DNA of 6,874 nt from Firmicutes bacterium UBA3906 (GCA_002391555.1 DGFG01000020.1:1-6874), one strand, 5' to 3'. Positions 1 through 6,472 are shown, counted from the stretch's first letter. A program made the numbers and translations. The notes: generated by a model not told the origin, from the letters alone.

Positions 1-19
1 AGATGTGTATAAGAGACAG
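1..19 (+). other. Residual Nextera/Tn5 mosaic-end adapter (artefact)
   Basis: The first 19 bases read AGATGTGTATAAGAGACAG, an exact match to the Tn5 mosaic end used in Nextera-type library adapters. It sits flush with the first base, as expected for untrimmed adapter at a contig end. Read through in the downstream frame it gives a false N-terminus beginning MCIRDR, a peptide commonly seen at the start of mis-annotated proteins from such contigs. It should be removed from the sequence and from any hisZ annotation. Confidence 0.97.
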
Positions 20-482
20 GGTATGTAGGATGCTAAGTAACTATGGTCTGTCAGACTATATTGCCATAGATTTAGGTATGGTCCATAGTCCTAACTACTA
101 CACAGGTATAATCTTCAGAGGCATGATAAAAGACATGGGCTATCCCATATGTAGTGGTGGTAGGTATGACACCCTAGTATCAGAGTTTGGGCTTAACCTG
201 CCTGCAACAGGCTTTGCACTTGAAACAAGGAGACTCCTCCTTGCCCTAGAAAGGCAAAAGGGACTAGAGTCGCCCCCTGCTACAGACATCCTCCTTGTCT
301 TTGATCCTATGGTAGACAATGGTGGCTATGATTTGGCCAAGGACTTAAGGAGCAAGGGTCAGAGGGTGGAGATTTTCCTAGCTGATGGCGGGGGACCTAC
401 AGCCAGTGAATATGCTATAAAAAAGGGTATCGGGAAAGTTATAAAATACAAGAATGGTCAAATAAATGAGTACAGACTGTAA
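20..482 (+). CDS. hisZ: ATP phosphoribosyltransferase regulatory subunit HisZ, 5'-truncated
   Basis: HisZ is a class II histidyl-tRNA synthetase paralogue without aminoacylation activity. It assembles with the short form of HisG in the cytoplasm to form active, histidine-sensitive ATP phosphoribosyltransferase, the first step of histidine synthesis. Only about the last 153 codons are present, against roughly 390 in the full-length family. What remains contains the synthetase-fold core: a DLGMVHSPNYYTGIIF segment, the GGRYD motif (nt 156-170) followed by a GFALE motif-3-like segment, then a short C-terminal domain ending in INEYRL. The reading frame enters from the left edge. The ATG at position 3 lies in adapter sequence and is not a start. 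HisRS is the nearest alternative, but the close hisG neighbour and the shortened C-terminus favour HisZ. The stop lies 15 nt before hisG, so it is co-transcribed as part of the his operon. Confidence 0.93.
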
Positions 483-497
483 GGGGAGGTTCTTTTT

Positions 498-1130
498 ATG
501 ATTACCATAGCCTTGGCAAAGGGTAGGCTAGCAGACCATGCACTAGACCTATTAGAAAAGATAGGCATTGATTGCAAGCAGTTAAGGGGCAAGTCAAGAA
601 AGCTTATCTTTACTACAAATAATGATTCTATAAGGTTTATTATGGTAAAGCCCAGTGATGTGCCTGCCTATGTTGAATATGGGACAGCGGATATAGGGAT
701 TGCAGGTAAAGACACCCTGCTTGAAGAAGCCAGACCCCTTTATGAAATGCTAGACCTGAAATTTGGTGCTTGCAGGCTGGCGGTTGCTGGATTTGCAAAT
801 AGGAAAGCTAGCGGTATAACCAATACTCAAACTAGGGTAGCTACCAAATATCCTAATATTACCCGCAACTACTTTGCTAGCAAGGGCGAAAATGTTGAGA
901 TTATAAAGCTTAACGGATCTGTAGAGCTAGGCCCCTTGACTGGCCTATCAGATGTGATAGTAGACATTGTTGAAAGTGGTAGGACCCTTGTGGAAAATGG
1001 GCTAGTTGTATTAGAGGAGATTTGCCCTATCAGTGCTAGGCTGGTAGTAAATCAAGTCAGCCTCAAGACCAAGCACAATGAAATTAAAAGGATTATAAAC
1101 GGGCTAAAGGACCTATTGGAGGGGGAGTAA
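498..1130 (+). CDS. hisG: ATP phosphoribosyltransferase catalytic subunit, short form
   Basis: HisG condenses ATP with PRPP to give phosphoribosyl-ATP, the committed and feedback-controlled step of histidine synthesis. At 210 aa it is the short form, lacking the C-terminal histidine-binding domain of long HisG, and so depends on HisZ, which is encoded just upstream. Visible signatures are IALAKGRL (residues 4-11), the [22 protein letters not shown] region (51-72), RVATKYPN (113-120), and the PRPP-binding loop [13 protein letters not shown] (152-164). The ATG at 498 is preceded by a strong Shine-Dalgarno, GGGGAGG at 483-489, with 8 nt spacing, and the protein begins exactly where family members do. 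The gap to hisZ is 15 nt and to hisD 1 nt, indicating one transcript. I see no missing catalytic residue. Confidence 0.97.
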   Translation: MITIALAKGRLADHALDLLEKIGIDCKQLRGKSRKLIFTTNNDSIRFIMVKPSDVPAYVEYGTADIGIAGKDTLLEEARPLYEMLDLKFGACRLAVAGFANRKASGITNTQTRVATKYPNITRNYFASKGENVEIIKLNGSVELGPLTGLSDVIVDIVESGRTLVENGLVVLEEICPISARLVVNQVSLKTKHNEIKRIINGLKDLLEGE

Positions 1131-1131
1131 T

Positions 1132-2436
1132 ATGATTAGAAAAATCGATGGTAGGGGCAGGAGCCTAAAGGAAATAAGGGAAATACTCAGTCGCCCTTCC
1201 CAGCTTGAGGCTGAAAAGGAATTAGACCAAGTCCTAAAGATCATTAAGGCTGTTAGGGAAAAAGGCGACAGGGCCTTAATAGACTTTACTAGCAAATTCG
1301 ACAAGATTGATATACCAAGCCCTGACAAAATGAGAGTAGCTAAAGAGGAAATCCAAAGGGCTTATGATAATACAGATAAAAGACTAATCCAAGTCCTAGA
1401 AAAGGCAGCCCAAAGGATAGAGGCCTACCACAGTAAGCAGAGGCAGGAATCATGGTTTAGCCTTGATGAGCAAGGAGTCCTGCTCGGTCAAAAGATTAGT
1501 GCCATGGACCGGGTTGGCCTATATGTACCAGGTGGTAGGGCAGCCTACCCCTCATCTGTCCTGATGAATGCCATACCTGCAAGGGTAGCAGGAGTCAAAG
1601 AACTAGTTATGGTTTCTCCTCCTAAGGAGGATGGCAAGGTCTACCCTTCAATACTGGCTGCAGCAAAAATCGCAGGCATAGATGAAATATATACTCTAGG
1701 AGGGGCTCAGGCAGTAGCAGCCCTAGCATATGGTACTGAAACCATACCAAAGGTAGATAAAATAGTAGGTCCAGGCAATATCTATGTTGCCTTAGCCAAA
1801 AAACAGGTCTATGGGCAGGTTGATATAGATATGATTGCAGGACCGAGCGAAATTGTAGCTATAGCTGACAAGACTGCAGAGCCCGCCTTTATAGCAGCAG
1901 ACCTAATGTCCCAGGCTGAACATGATATCATGGCCTCTGCAATATTGATAACAGATTCTATTGATATTTGTAATAGCATTATGCAGGAACTAGAAAGACA
2001 AGTGGAGAAACAGCCTTTAAGAGATACAATTAAAAAGTCCCTACTTAACTATGGAGCCTGTATCCTTGTTGATTCTATAGAAGAGGCAGTCATCCTATCA
2101 AATGACCTAGCTCCTGAGCATTTAGAACTTATGGTCAAAGATCCGATGAGGCTACTAGGCCAGATAAGACATGCAGGAGCCATTTTCCTAGGTCCCTATA
2201 CTCCTGAACCTGTGGGAGACTATATGGCAGGTCCCAATCATGTACTCCCAACTAGCGGTACAGCTCGTTTTTTCTCTCCCCTAGGTGTGGACGATTTTGT
2301 GAAAAAATCCAGTATAGTGTCCTATGATAAGGGGGCCTTGAGCAAGATTTATAAGGATGTAGCAGACTTTGCTAGGATGGAGGGCTTGCCAGCTCATGCC
2401 AACTCAGTGGAAGTGAGGTTTAAAGTTGATGATTAA
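1132..2436 (+). CDS. hisD: Histidinol dehydrogenase
   Basis: HisD is a cytosolic zinc enzyme that oxidises L-histidinol to L-histidine in two NAD-dependent steps, the end of the pathway. The 434-aa length is normal. The protein shows GLYVPGGRAAYPSSVLMN (129-146), GPGNIYVA (213-220), the IDMIAGPSE signature (232-240), the SQAEHD zinc region with Q261 and H264, the catalytic pair E329-H330 in APEHLE, a further zinc ligand D363 in VGDY, and H422 near the C-terminus. Residue roles are by comparison with the E. coli enzyme. The ATG start follows the hisG stop by 1 nt, with a strong Shine-Dalgarno (GGAGGGGGAG, 1118-1127) inside the end of hisG, so translation is probably coupled. Its 3' end overlaps hisC by 8 nt. 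Confidence 0.98.
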   Translation: MIRKIDGRGRSLKEIREILSRPSQLEAEKELDQVLKIIKAVREKGDRALIDFTSKFDKIDIPSPDKMRVAKEEIQRAYDNTDKRLIQVLEKAAQRIEAYHSKQRQESWFSLDEQGVLLGQKISAMDRVGLYVPGGRAAYPSSVLMNAIPARVAGVKELVMVSPPKEDGKVYPSILAAAKIAGIDEIYTLGGAQAVAALAYGTETIPKVDKIVGPGNIYVALAKKQVYGQVDIDMIAGPSEIVAIADKTAEPAFIAADLMSQAEHDIMASAILITDSIDICNSIMQELERQVEKQPLRDTIKKSLLNYGACILVDSIEEAVILSNDLAPEHLELMVKDPMRLLGQIRHAGAIFLGPYTPEPVGDYMAGPNHVLPTSGTARFFSPLGVDDFVKKSSIVSYDKGALSKIYKDVADFARMEGLPAHANSVEVRFKVDD

Positions 2437-3505
2437 TGAGTATCTACGGGAGGACCTTAGGCATATAAAGGCCTATGATGCCAGGCAACAAAGCTTTATC
2501 TTAAAATTAGATGCTAATGAGAGTCCCTATGGTCTCCCCTTGGAGATCCGATCCCAGTTAGCTAGTGACCTATTAAATGGGATCAACTACCAGTATTATC
2601 CCAATACAAATGCAGATAGGCTAAGGGATAAACTAGCCTCTAGGCTAAATTTAGAAAGAGATAATATCCTAATTGGCAATGGTTCAGATGAGCTATTACA
2701 GATAATATCCACTGCCTTTGCAGGTTATGGGGACAAGGTCCTTTGTCCATCTCCAGGCTTTGGTATGGTAGCCTACTATGCCAGCCTAGCTGGAGCTAAG
2801 CCCATAAACTATCCACTAGATGATAGGTTTCAGTATTCATTAGACGGGATTAAAAGGGCCATACAAGTACATAGGCCAAAGGTCCTGCATATTTGTAGTC
2901 CAAATAACCCTGCAGGCTCTGTTATGGAGATAGCAGATATCATAAACCTAGCCAATAGCTATGAGGGAATTATTGTTGTAGATGAGGCCTACTATGAGTT
3001 TTGGGGCCAGTCCATGGCAGCCTTGGTAAACATGTTTCCCAACCTAGTAGTACTTAGGACCTTTTCCAAGGCCTATGGTTTGGCAGGCCTGAGGGTGGGC
3101 TATTTAATTAGCAACAAGGAATTAGTTAGTCAAATATACAAGATAAAGCCGCCCTACAATGTAAACTCCTTTTCTCAAAGGGCTGCTGAGCTTATCCTAG
3201 ATCATACAGACCTTTACAAGGAAAGGGTAGCAGAAATCATAGAGGCTAGAGAGGACCTAACTAAAAAACTTGCTGGACTAAAGGGGGTATTTCCCTATCC
3301 ATCCAAGGCCAATTTTATCCTAGCCAAGGTGGGAGATAGCAAGGCAATATACAAGGGCCTACTAGACAAGGGTATCTTGGTGAGGCATTTCTTAGGCCAC
3401 CCCTTATTAAATGATTATTTACGTATTTCAGTTGGTCTAAAAAAGGATAATGAGTTTATTTTGAGGAGTATGGCAGAAGCAATTACTAATATGGAGGGCT
3501 GGTAA
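2429..3505 (+). CDS. hisC: Histidinol-phosphate aminotransferase
   Basis: HisC is a fold-type I PLP enzyme that transfers an amino group from glutamate to imidazole-acetol phosphate, giving histidinol phosphate. The 358-aa product shows the N-terminal LDANESPYG (27-35), GNGSDEL (83-89), SPNNP (157-161), VVDEAYYEF (183-191), and the cofactor-lysine segment TFSKAYGLAGLRVGY with K214 as the predicted Schiff-base lysine and R222 as a phosphate contact. LRISVG near the C-terminus carries the substrate-carboxylate Arg (R332). I chose the ATG at 2429, which overlaps the hisD stop by 8 nt (ATGATTAA). An immediately adjacent in-frame TTG at 2426 would add one residue. A GTGAGG Shine-Dalgarno lies at 2413-2418. 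HisC-family enzymes can also accept aromatic substrates, but the operon position makes histidine synthesis the clear role. Confidence 0.96.
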   Translation: MINEYLREDLRHIKAYDARQQSFILKLDANESPYGLPLEIRSQLASDLLNGINYQYYPNTNADRLRDKLASRLNLERDNILIGNGSDELLQIISTAFAGYGDKVLCPSPGFGMVAYYASLAGAKPINYPLDDRFQYSLDGIKRAIQVHRPKVLHICSPNNPAGSVMEIADIINLANSYEGIIVVDEAYYEFWGQSMAALVNMFPNLVVLRTFSKAYGLAGLRVGYLISNKELVSQIYKIKPPYNVNSFSQRAAELILDHTDLYKERVAEIIEAREDLTKKLAGLKGVFPYPSKANFILAKVGDSKAIYKGLLDKGILVRHFLGHPLLNDYLRISVGLKKDNEFILRSMAEAITNMEGW

Positions 3506-4095
3506 TGAAACGAAGTGGAAAGGCAGACCGAACAACAAAGGAGACAAGGGTAGCTGTAGCTATAGACCTAGACGGCCAGGGGAATGTAGAGATTAGTACT
3601 GGCATTGGTTTTTTTGACCATATGCTGACCCTACTGGCTGCCCATGCTAGGTTTAACCTGTCAGTAGAGGCCAAAGGAGATATTGAGGTAGATGGACACC
3701 ACACCGTTGAGGATGTGGGTATTGTGCTAGGCAAGGCCTTTAGCCAGGCTCTAGGAGATAAAAAGGGTATATCAAGGTACGGAACCGCCTATGTACCAAT
3801 GGATGAGGCCCTAGCACTTGTTAACCTTGATATTTCTGGCCGTCCCTATTTACATATAGAATTTCCTAACCTTGCCCCTATGGTTGGTGACTTTGACACC
3901 CAGCTACTTGAGGAGTTTTTTAGGGCCTTTGCTATACATGGCGGGATTACTCTCCATATTAGGGTCCTTTATGGTAGGAATACACATCATATGATAGAGG
4001 CAGCCTTTAAGGCATTGGCAAGGAGCCTAAAGGAAGCAGTCAAGACCAGTAGCGACTGGGAGGCTAGTCCCTCTACAAAGGGCCTGCTTGATTAG
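3505..4095 (+). CDS. hisB: Imidazoleglycerol-phosphate dehydratase, monofunctional
   Basis: HisB removes water from imidazole glycerol phosphate to give imidazole-acetol phosphate. It is a manganese enzyme active as a large oligomer. The 196-aa length is that of the stand-alone dehydratase, so the N-terminal histidinol-phosphatase domain of the enterobacterial bifunctional HisB is absent. Metal and substrate motifs are present in both half-domains: GIGFFDHM (H39), DGHHTVED (H65, H66, E69), H145, LHI (H151) and HHMIEAAFK (H161, H162, E165, K169). The C-terminus ends with the expected PSTKG-type tail. The start overlaps the hisC stop by one base (TAATG), with a GGAGGG Shine-Dalgarno at 3493-3498, 6 nt upstream. 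The stop codon is buried in a predicted hairpin (4093-4116). The usual next gene, hisH, is not here. Confidence 0.97.
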   Translation: MKRSGKADRTTKETRVAVAIDLDGQGNVEISTGIGFFDHMLTLLAAHARFNLSVEAKGDIEVDGHHTVEDVGIVLGKAFSQALGDKKGISRYGTAYVPMDEALALVNLDISGRPYLHIEFPNLAPMVGDFDTQLLEEFFRAFAIHGGITLHIRVLYGRNTHHMIEAAFKALARSLKEAVKTSSDWEASPSTKGLLD

Positions 4096-4116
4096 GACCA
4101 GGGTCTTAAGGTCCTA
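4093..4116 (+). other. Hairpin spanning the hisB stop codon in the hisB-hisA gap
   Basis: TAGGACC (4093-4099) and GGTCCTA (4110-4116) form a perfect 7-bp inverted repeat with a 10-nt loop, and the first three bases are the hisB stop codon. No U-run follows (the next bases are TTTGGAGAC), so it does not look like an intrinsic terminator. A purine-rich stretch at about 4120-4145 separates it from the hisA ribosome binding site. Possible roles are mRNA processing, stability, or insulation of hisA translation from hisB. Its function is not shown by the sequence. Confidence 0.5.
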
Positions 4117-4154
4117 TTTGGAGACAAAAAAAGAAAAAGAAGAGCATAAATACT

Positions 4155-4160
4155 GGAAGG
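4155..4160 (+). promoter_or_regulatory. Ribosome binding site fixing the hisA start
   Basis: GGAAGG lies 8 nt before the ATG at 4169. It supports that ATG over an in-frame TTG at 4088, which has no comparable site, lies inside hisB, and would add a 27-residue extension rich in Lys and Glu that the HisA barrel does not have. Because hisB ends 73 nt upstream, hisA seems to be initiated independently rather than by coupling. Confidence 0.75.
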
Positions 4161-4168
4161 ATGAGACC

Positions 4169-4888
4169 ATGATAATATTTCCTGCAATTGATATAAAGGG
4201 AGGCGAGGGGGTTCGGCTCCTACAGGGTAGGGCTGAGGATGTAACCGTATATGGAACAGATCCGGTACAAATGGCAAAGGATTGGGAAAGACAAGGTGCC
4301 AAGTACTTACATGTTGTAGACCTTGATGGGGCCTTTGATGGCTTGTCCCCAAATGAAGAAATTATCAAAAATATGGCCAAGGCTGTTTCAATCCCCATTC
4401 AGCTAGGTGGCGGTATTAGATCAATGGCAAAAATCAAAAGGCTATTAGACGATTATGGGATTCAAAGAATTATTTTAGGTACTAGCATAGTGGAAAACCA
4501 AGAGCTACTAGACCAAGCTGTATCAATCTATGGTGACCGAATAGTAGCAGGCATTGATGCCAGCCAGGGAAAAGTAGCCATTAGGGGCTGGGTGGAAAAA
4601 ACGGATATATCTGCTGTAGACCTAGGCCTTAAAATGAAAGAAATAGGTGTAAGGACAATTATCTATACCGATATCGCAAAAGATGGGATGCTAGAGGGAC
4701 CAAATCTTGAGGAAACACAAGAGATGATCATTAAAACAGGCCTCGATATAATCGCCTCAGGTGGTGTAAAATCCTTGGAGGACTTAAGTAAGATAAAAAG
4801 CATAGGTGCGGCAGGAGCAATAGTAGGCAAGGCTCTATATACGCAGGATATTAAACTTTTAGATGCACTCAAGATTGGGGGAAGCTAA
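4169..4888 (+). CDS. hisA: ProFAR isomerase (phosphoribosylformimino-AICAR-P isomerase)
   Basis: HisA catalyses the Amadori rearrangement that turns ProFAR into PRFAR, the substrate of HisF. The 239-aa product is a (beta/alpha)8 barrel with internal half-barrel symmetry. It starts with the typical MIIFPAIDIKGG strand 1, carrying catalytic D8, and contains VRLLQG (15-20), HVVDLDGAF (48-56), the phosphate-binding LGGGIRS (79-85), GID with the second catalytic Asp D130, YTDIAKDGM with T167, and the second phosphate loop ASGGV (196-200). The ATG was chosen because it gives the standard N-terminus and has a good Shine-Dalgarno. It follows hisB after an unusually long 73-nt gap, where hisH would be expected, and its stop codon directly abuts the hisF ATG. 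A dual HisA/TrpF (PriA) role seems unlikely outside actinobacteria but cannot be excluded from sequence alone. Confidence 0.96.
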   Translation: MIIFPAIDIKGGEGVRLLQGRAEDVTVYGTDPVQMAKDWERQGAKYLHVVDLDGAFDGLSPNEEIIKNMAKAVSIPIQLGGGIRSMAKIKRLLDDYGIQRIILGTSIVENQELLDQAVSIYGDRIVAGIDASQGKVAIRGWVEKTDISAVDLGLKMKEIGVRTIIYTDIAKDGMLEGPNLEETQEMIIKTGLDIIASGGVKSLEDLSKIKSIGAAGAIVGKALYTQDIKLLDALKIGGS

Positions 4889-5662
4889 ATGGACTATATA
4901 AGGGTTATACCCTGCCTGGATATTAAGGATGGCCGCTTAGTAAAGGGTATAAATTTTATCGATATAAAGGATCTAGGAGATCCCGTAGAAGCTGCATATG
5001 CATATAGTCAGGCTGGGGCTGACGAGCTGACCTTTTTAGATATTTCTGCCACCCTTGAAGGCAGGGGACTTTTACTTGATACAGTAGCTAGGATTCTAGA
5101 TAGGATAAGTATCCCCTTAATTGTTGGAGGGGGTATAGCTAGTATGGGAGATATTGAGAGGATCTTGGATGCAGGCGTAGCCAAGCTTTCTATTGCTTCA
5201 GCTGCCATAAAGGACCCGGGCTTAATCAGGGAGGCAGCCAAGAAATTTGGTAGCCAGCCTATAATCGTGGCAATTGATGCAAAGAGCCGTCCAGATGGTG
5301 GATACAATGTATACACAAGGGCTGGGACTACCGATACAGGCATAGATGTGGTAGATTGGGCCAAAGAGCTAGAACAGTTAGGGGCTGGAGAAATACTCCT
5401 AACTAGTATGGACACTGATGGAACTAAAATGGGCTTTGATATTAGGCTAACCAGGCAAGTAACCGAGGCAGTAACCATTCCTGTTATTGCATCTGGTGGG
5501 GCAGGAAGGCTTGAGCATTTTGCTGAAGCTGTGACAGAGGGGGGAGCCTCTGCAGTACTGGCCGCTAGCCTATTTCATTACGGTGAGCTAAGTATTTTTG
5601 AGGTTAAAAAGTATCTAAGGGAAAAATCAATAGCAGTTAGGATGGATGAAAGCCATGGATGA
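4889..5662 (+). CDS. hisF: Imidazole glycerol phosphate synthase cyclase subunit HisF
   Basis: HisF uses ammonia, normally channelled from the glutaminase HisH, to convert PRFAR into imidazole glycerol phosphate and AICAR. The 257-aa barrel has the normal length and the standard start (RVIPCLDIKDG). Present are catalytic D11 and D130, K19, GGGIA (81-85), TSMDTDGTK with D177 (equivalent to D176 of the Thermotoga enzyme), ASGGAG (201-206) and the LAASLFHY end region. The ammonia-gate residues known from Thermotoga HisF are kept: R5, E46, K99 and E168 (equivalent to E167). In contrast, block 96-103 reads GVAKLSIA where the family usually has GADKVSIN, replacing the HisH-contacting D98 and the conserved N103 with Ala. 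The ATG directly follows the hisA stop, with GGGGGA at 4877-4882 as Shine-Dalgarno. The 3' end overlaps hisIE. HisH, its partner, is not encoded in this window. Confidence 0.96.
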   Translation: MDYIRVIPCLDIKDGRLVKGINFIDIKDLGDPVEAAYAYSQAGADELTFLDISATLEGRGLLLDTVARILDRISIPLIVGGGIASMGDIERILDAGVAKLSIASAAIKDPGLIREAAKKFGSQPIIVAIDAKSRPDGGYNVYTRAGTTDTGIDVVDWAKELEQLGAGEILLTSMDTDGTKMGFDIRLTRQVTEAVTIPVIASGGAGRLEHFAEAVTEGGASAVLAASLFHYGELSIFEVKKYLREKSIAVRMDESHG

Positions 5663-6317
5663 ACTAATAAGGACCATAAAATTCGACAAGGATGGTTTGA
5701 TACCAGCAATCATTCAGGATGTAGAGTCAGGACAGGTTTTGATGCTGGCCTATATGAACCAGGAGGCAATAAAATTAAGTCTAAAAAGTGGCAAGACACA
5801 TTTTTGGAGTAGGAGCCGGCAAAAGCTCTGGATGAAGGGAGAAAGTTCTGGCCATACCCAGGCAATTGAAGAGATGTATTTTGATTGTGACAAGGATGCC
5901 CTGCTTGTAAAGGTAAAACAGACAAAGGCAGCCTGTCATACAGGCAAATACTCATGTTTTTTTAATAGGGTAAGAGATGACTATGAGCTAGTAGACGAGG
6001 GCGAAAAGGTCTTTTCTCCAGACCAGGTCTATGGCATTGACGCTAGTATACTAAAGGAACTATATGAGGTCGTAGTTGACCGGAAGGAAAAGCCTAAGCA
6101 AGGGTCCTATACCAACTATTTGTTTGACAAGGGTCTAGACAAGATCCTAAAAAAAGTTGGAGAGGAAGCAGCTGAGGTAATAATAGCCTCAAAGAATCAG
6201 GCAAAAGACGAGATTATATACGAGGTATCAGACCTTATCTATCATCTGATAGTCCTGCTTGTAGACCAGGAGGTTGGCCTAGATGATATATATAAGGAGC
6301 TGCGTAAGAGGCGATAG
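5646..6317 (+). CDS. hisIE: Bifunctional phosphoribosyl-AMP cyclohydrolase / phosphoribosyl-ATP pyrophosphohydrolase
   Basis: This fusion carries out steps two and three of the pathway: the C-terminal HisE part cleaves pyrophosphate from phosphoribosyl-ATP, and the N-terminal HisI part opens the purine ring of phosphoribosyl-AMP. The HisI domain (about residues 8-115) shows GQVLMLAYMN (29-38), SRSRQKLWMKGESSGH (55-70), the magnesium cluster D80/D82/D84 in DCDKDALLV, and zinc-type cysteines C81, C97 and C104. The HisE domain (about 128-223) shows the MazG-like helices GEEAAEV (172-178) and YEVSDLIYHLIVLL (192-205). The start is uncertain: ATG 5646 overlaps hisF by 17 nt, while ATG 5655 overlaps it by 8 nt (ATGGATGA), resembling the hisD/hisC junction. 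Neither has a strong Shine-Dalgarno; the best is AGGA at 5639-5642. It is the last gene of the operon. Confidence 0.96.
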   Translation: MKAMDELIRTIKFDKDGLIPAIIQDVESGQVLMLAYMNQEAIKLSLKSGKTHFWSRSRQKLWMKGESSGHTQAIEEMYFDCDKDALLVKVKQTKAACHTGKYSCFFNRVRDDYELVDEGEKVFSPDQVYGIDASILKELYEVVVDRKEKPKQGSYTNYLFDKGLDKILKKVGEEAAEVIIASKNQAKDEIIYEVSDLIYHLIVLLVDQEVGLDDIYKELRKRR

Positions 6318-6324
6318 AGGCTAG

Positions 6325-6346
6325 TTAGCCTTTGCTCAATGGCTAA
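6325..6346 (+). other. Weak stem-loop just after hisIE
   Basis: TTAGCC (6325-6330) pairs with GGCTAA (6341-6346). The stem can be extended by two A-T pairs past a T-T mismatch, leaving the 4-nt loop GCTC. A second short inverted repeat, AGCTT/AAGCT, follows at 6346-6359. No U-run follows either one, so this is at best a poor intrinsic terminator. It could instead protect the 3' end of the his mRNA. No better terminator is visible before the tRNA promoter. Confidence 0.3.
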
Positions 6347-6412
6347 GCTTATTAAAGCTAAATTTCATGCTGACACTATAAAAAGTTAAATACAAATTGC
6401 CCTAATGGGTAG

Positions 6413-6441
6413 TTGACTTTTCAAAATACATATACTATAAT
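6413..6441 (+). promoter_or_regulatory. Sigma-A-type promoter for the tRNA operon
   Basis: TTGACT (6413-6418) and TATAAT (6436-6441) are separated by exactly 17 nt, matching the housekeeping consensus at 11 of 12 positions. The expected transcription start is around 6447-6449, about 28 nt before tRNA-Val. Such a strong promoter suits a tRNA operon and indicates that the tRNAs are transcribed independently of his. An overlapping TATACT at 6431 has only a 12-nt spacer and is less likely to be the -10. Confidence 0.85.
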
Positions 6442-6447
6442 TTAATT

Positions 6448-6472
6448 TGTCGCCGAAAAGAGGTGACATTTT
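6448..6472 (+). other. Leader hairpin with short U-run before tRNA-Val
   Basis: TGTCGCC (6448-6454) pairs with GGTGACA (6462-6468): 7 bp including one G-U pair, with a 7-nt GAAAAGA loop, followed by TTTT at 6469-6472. It falls almost exactly at the predicted transcription start, so the primary transcript would begin with this hairpin. It might protect the 5' end, guide RNase processing of the leader, or act as a weak early terminator. The four-base U-run is short for efficient termination. Confidence 0.5.

Noticed and set aside
1..19. A Tn5-type transposon end inserted in hisZ
   Set aside because: The match is exactly the engineered mosaic end, sits flush with base 1, and no transposase, target duplication or second end is present. 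Library adapter is the simpler explanation.
1113..1328. Minus-strand open frame across the hisG-hisD junction, and similar ones within hisB, hisA and hisIE
   Set aside because: All are low-complexity antisense frames fully inside well-supported genes, with no family signature.
4118..4150. An internal promoter ahead of hisA (TTGGAG with an A/T-rich -10 near 4146)
   Set aside because: Both boxes match poorly and the spacing is about 22 nt, so there is not enough to call a promoter.
4088..4168. An N-terminal extension of hisA starting at TTG 4088, or a hisH remnant in the gap
   Set aside because: The 27 codons are rich in Lys and Glu, resemble no HisA or HisH segment that I know, start inside hisB, and lack a good ribosome binding site. 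ATG 4169 gives the standard HisA N-terminus.
5008..5478. A 156-codon open frame on the minus strand opposite hisF
   Set aside because: It lies wholly within hisF, is rich in Ser, Ile and Pro as expected from antisense translation of this codon usage, and has no recognisable domain.
6431..6436. TATACT as the -10 of the tRNA promoter
   Set aside because: It would leave only a 12-nt spacer from TTGACT. TATAAT at 6436-6441 gives the ideal 17 nt.
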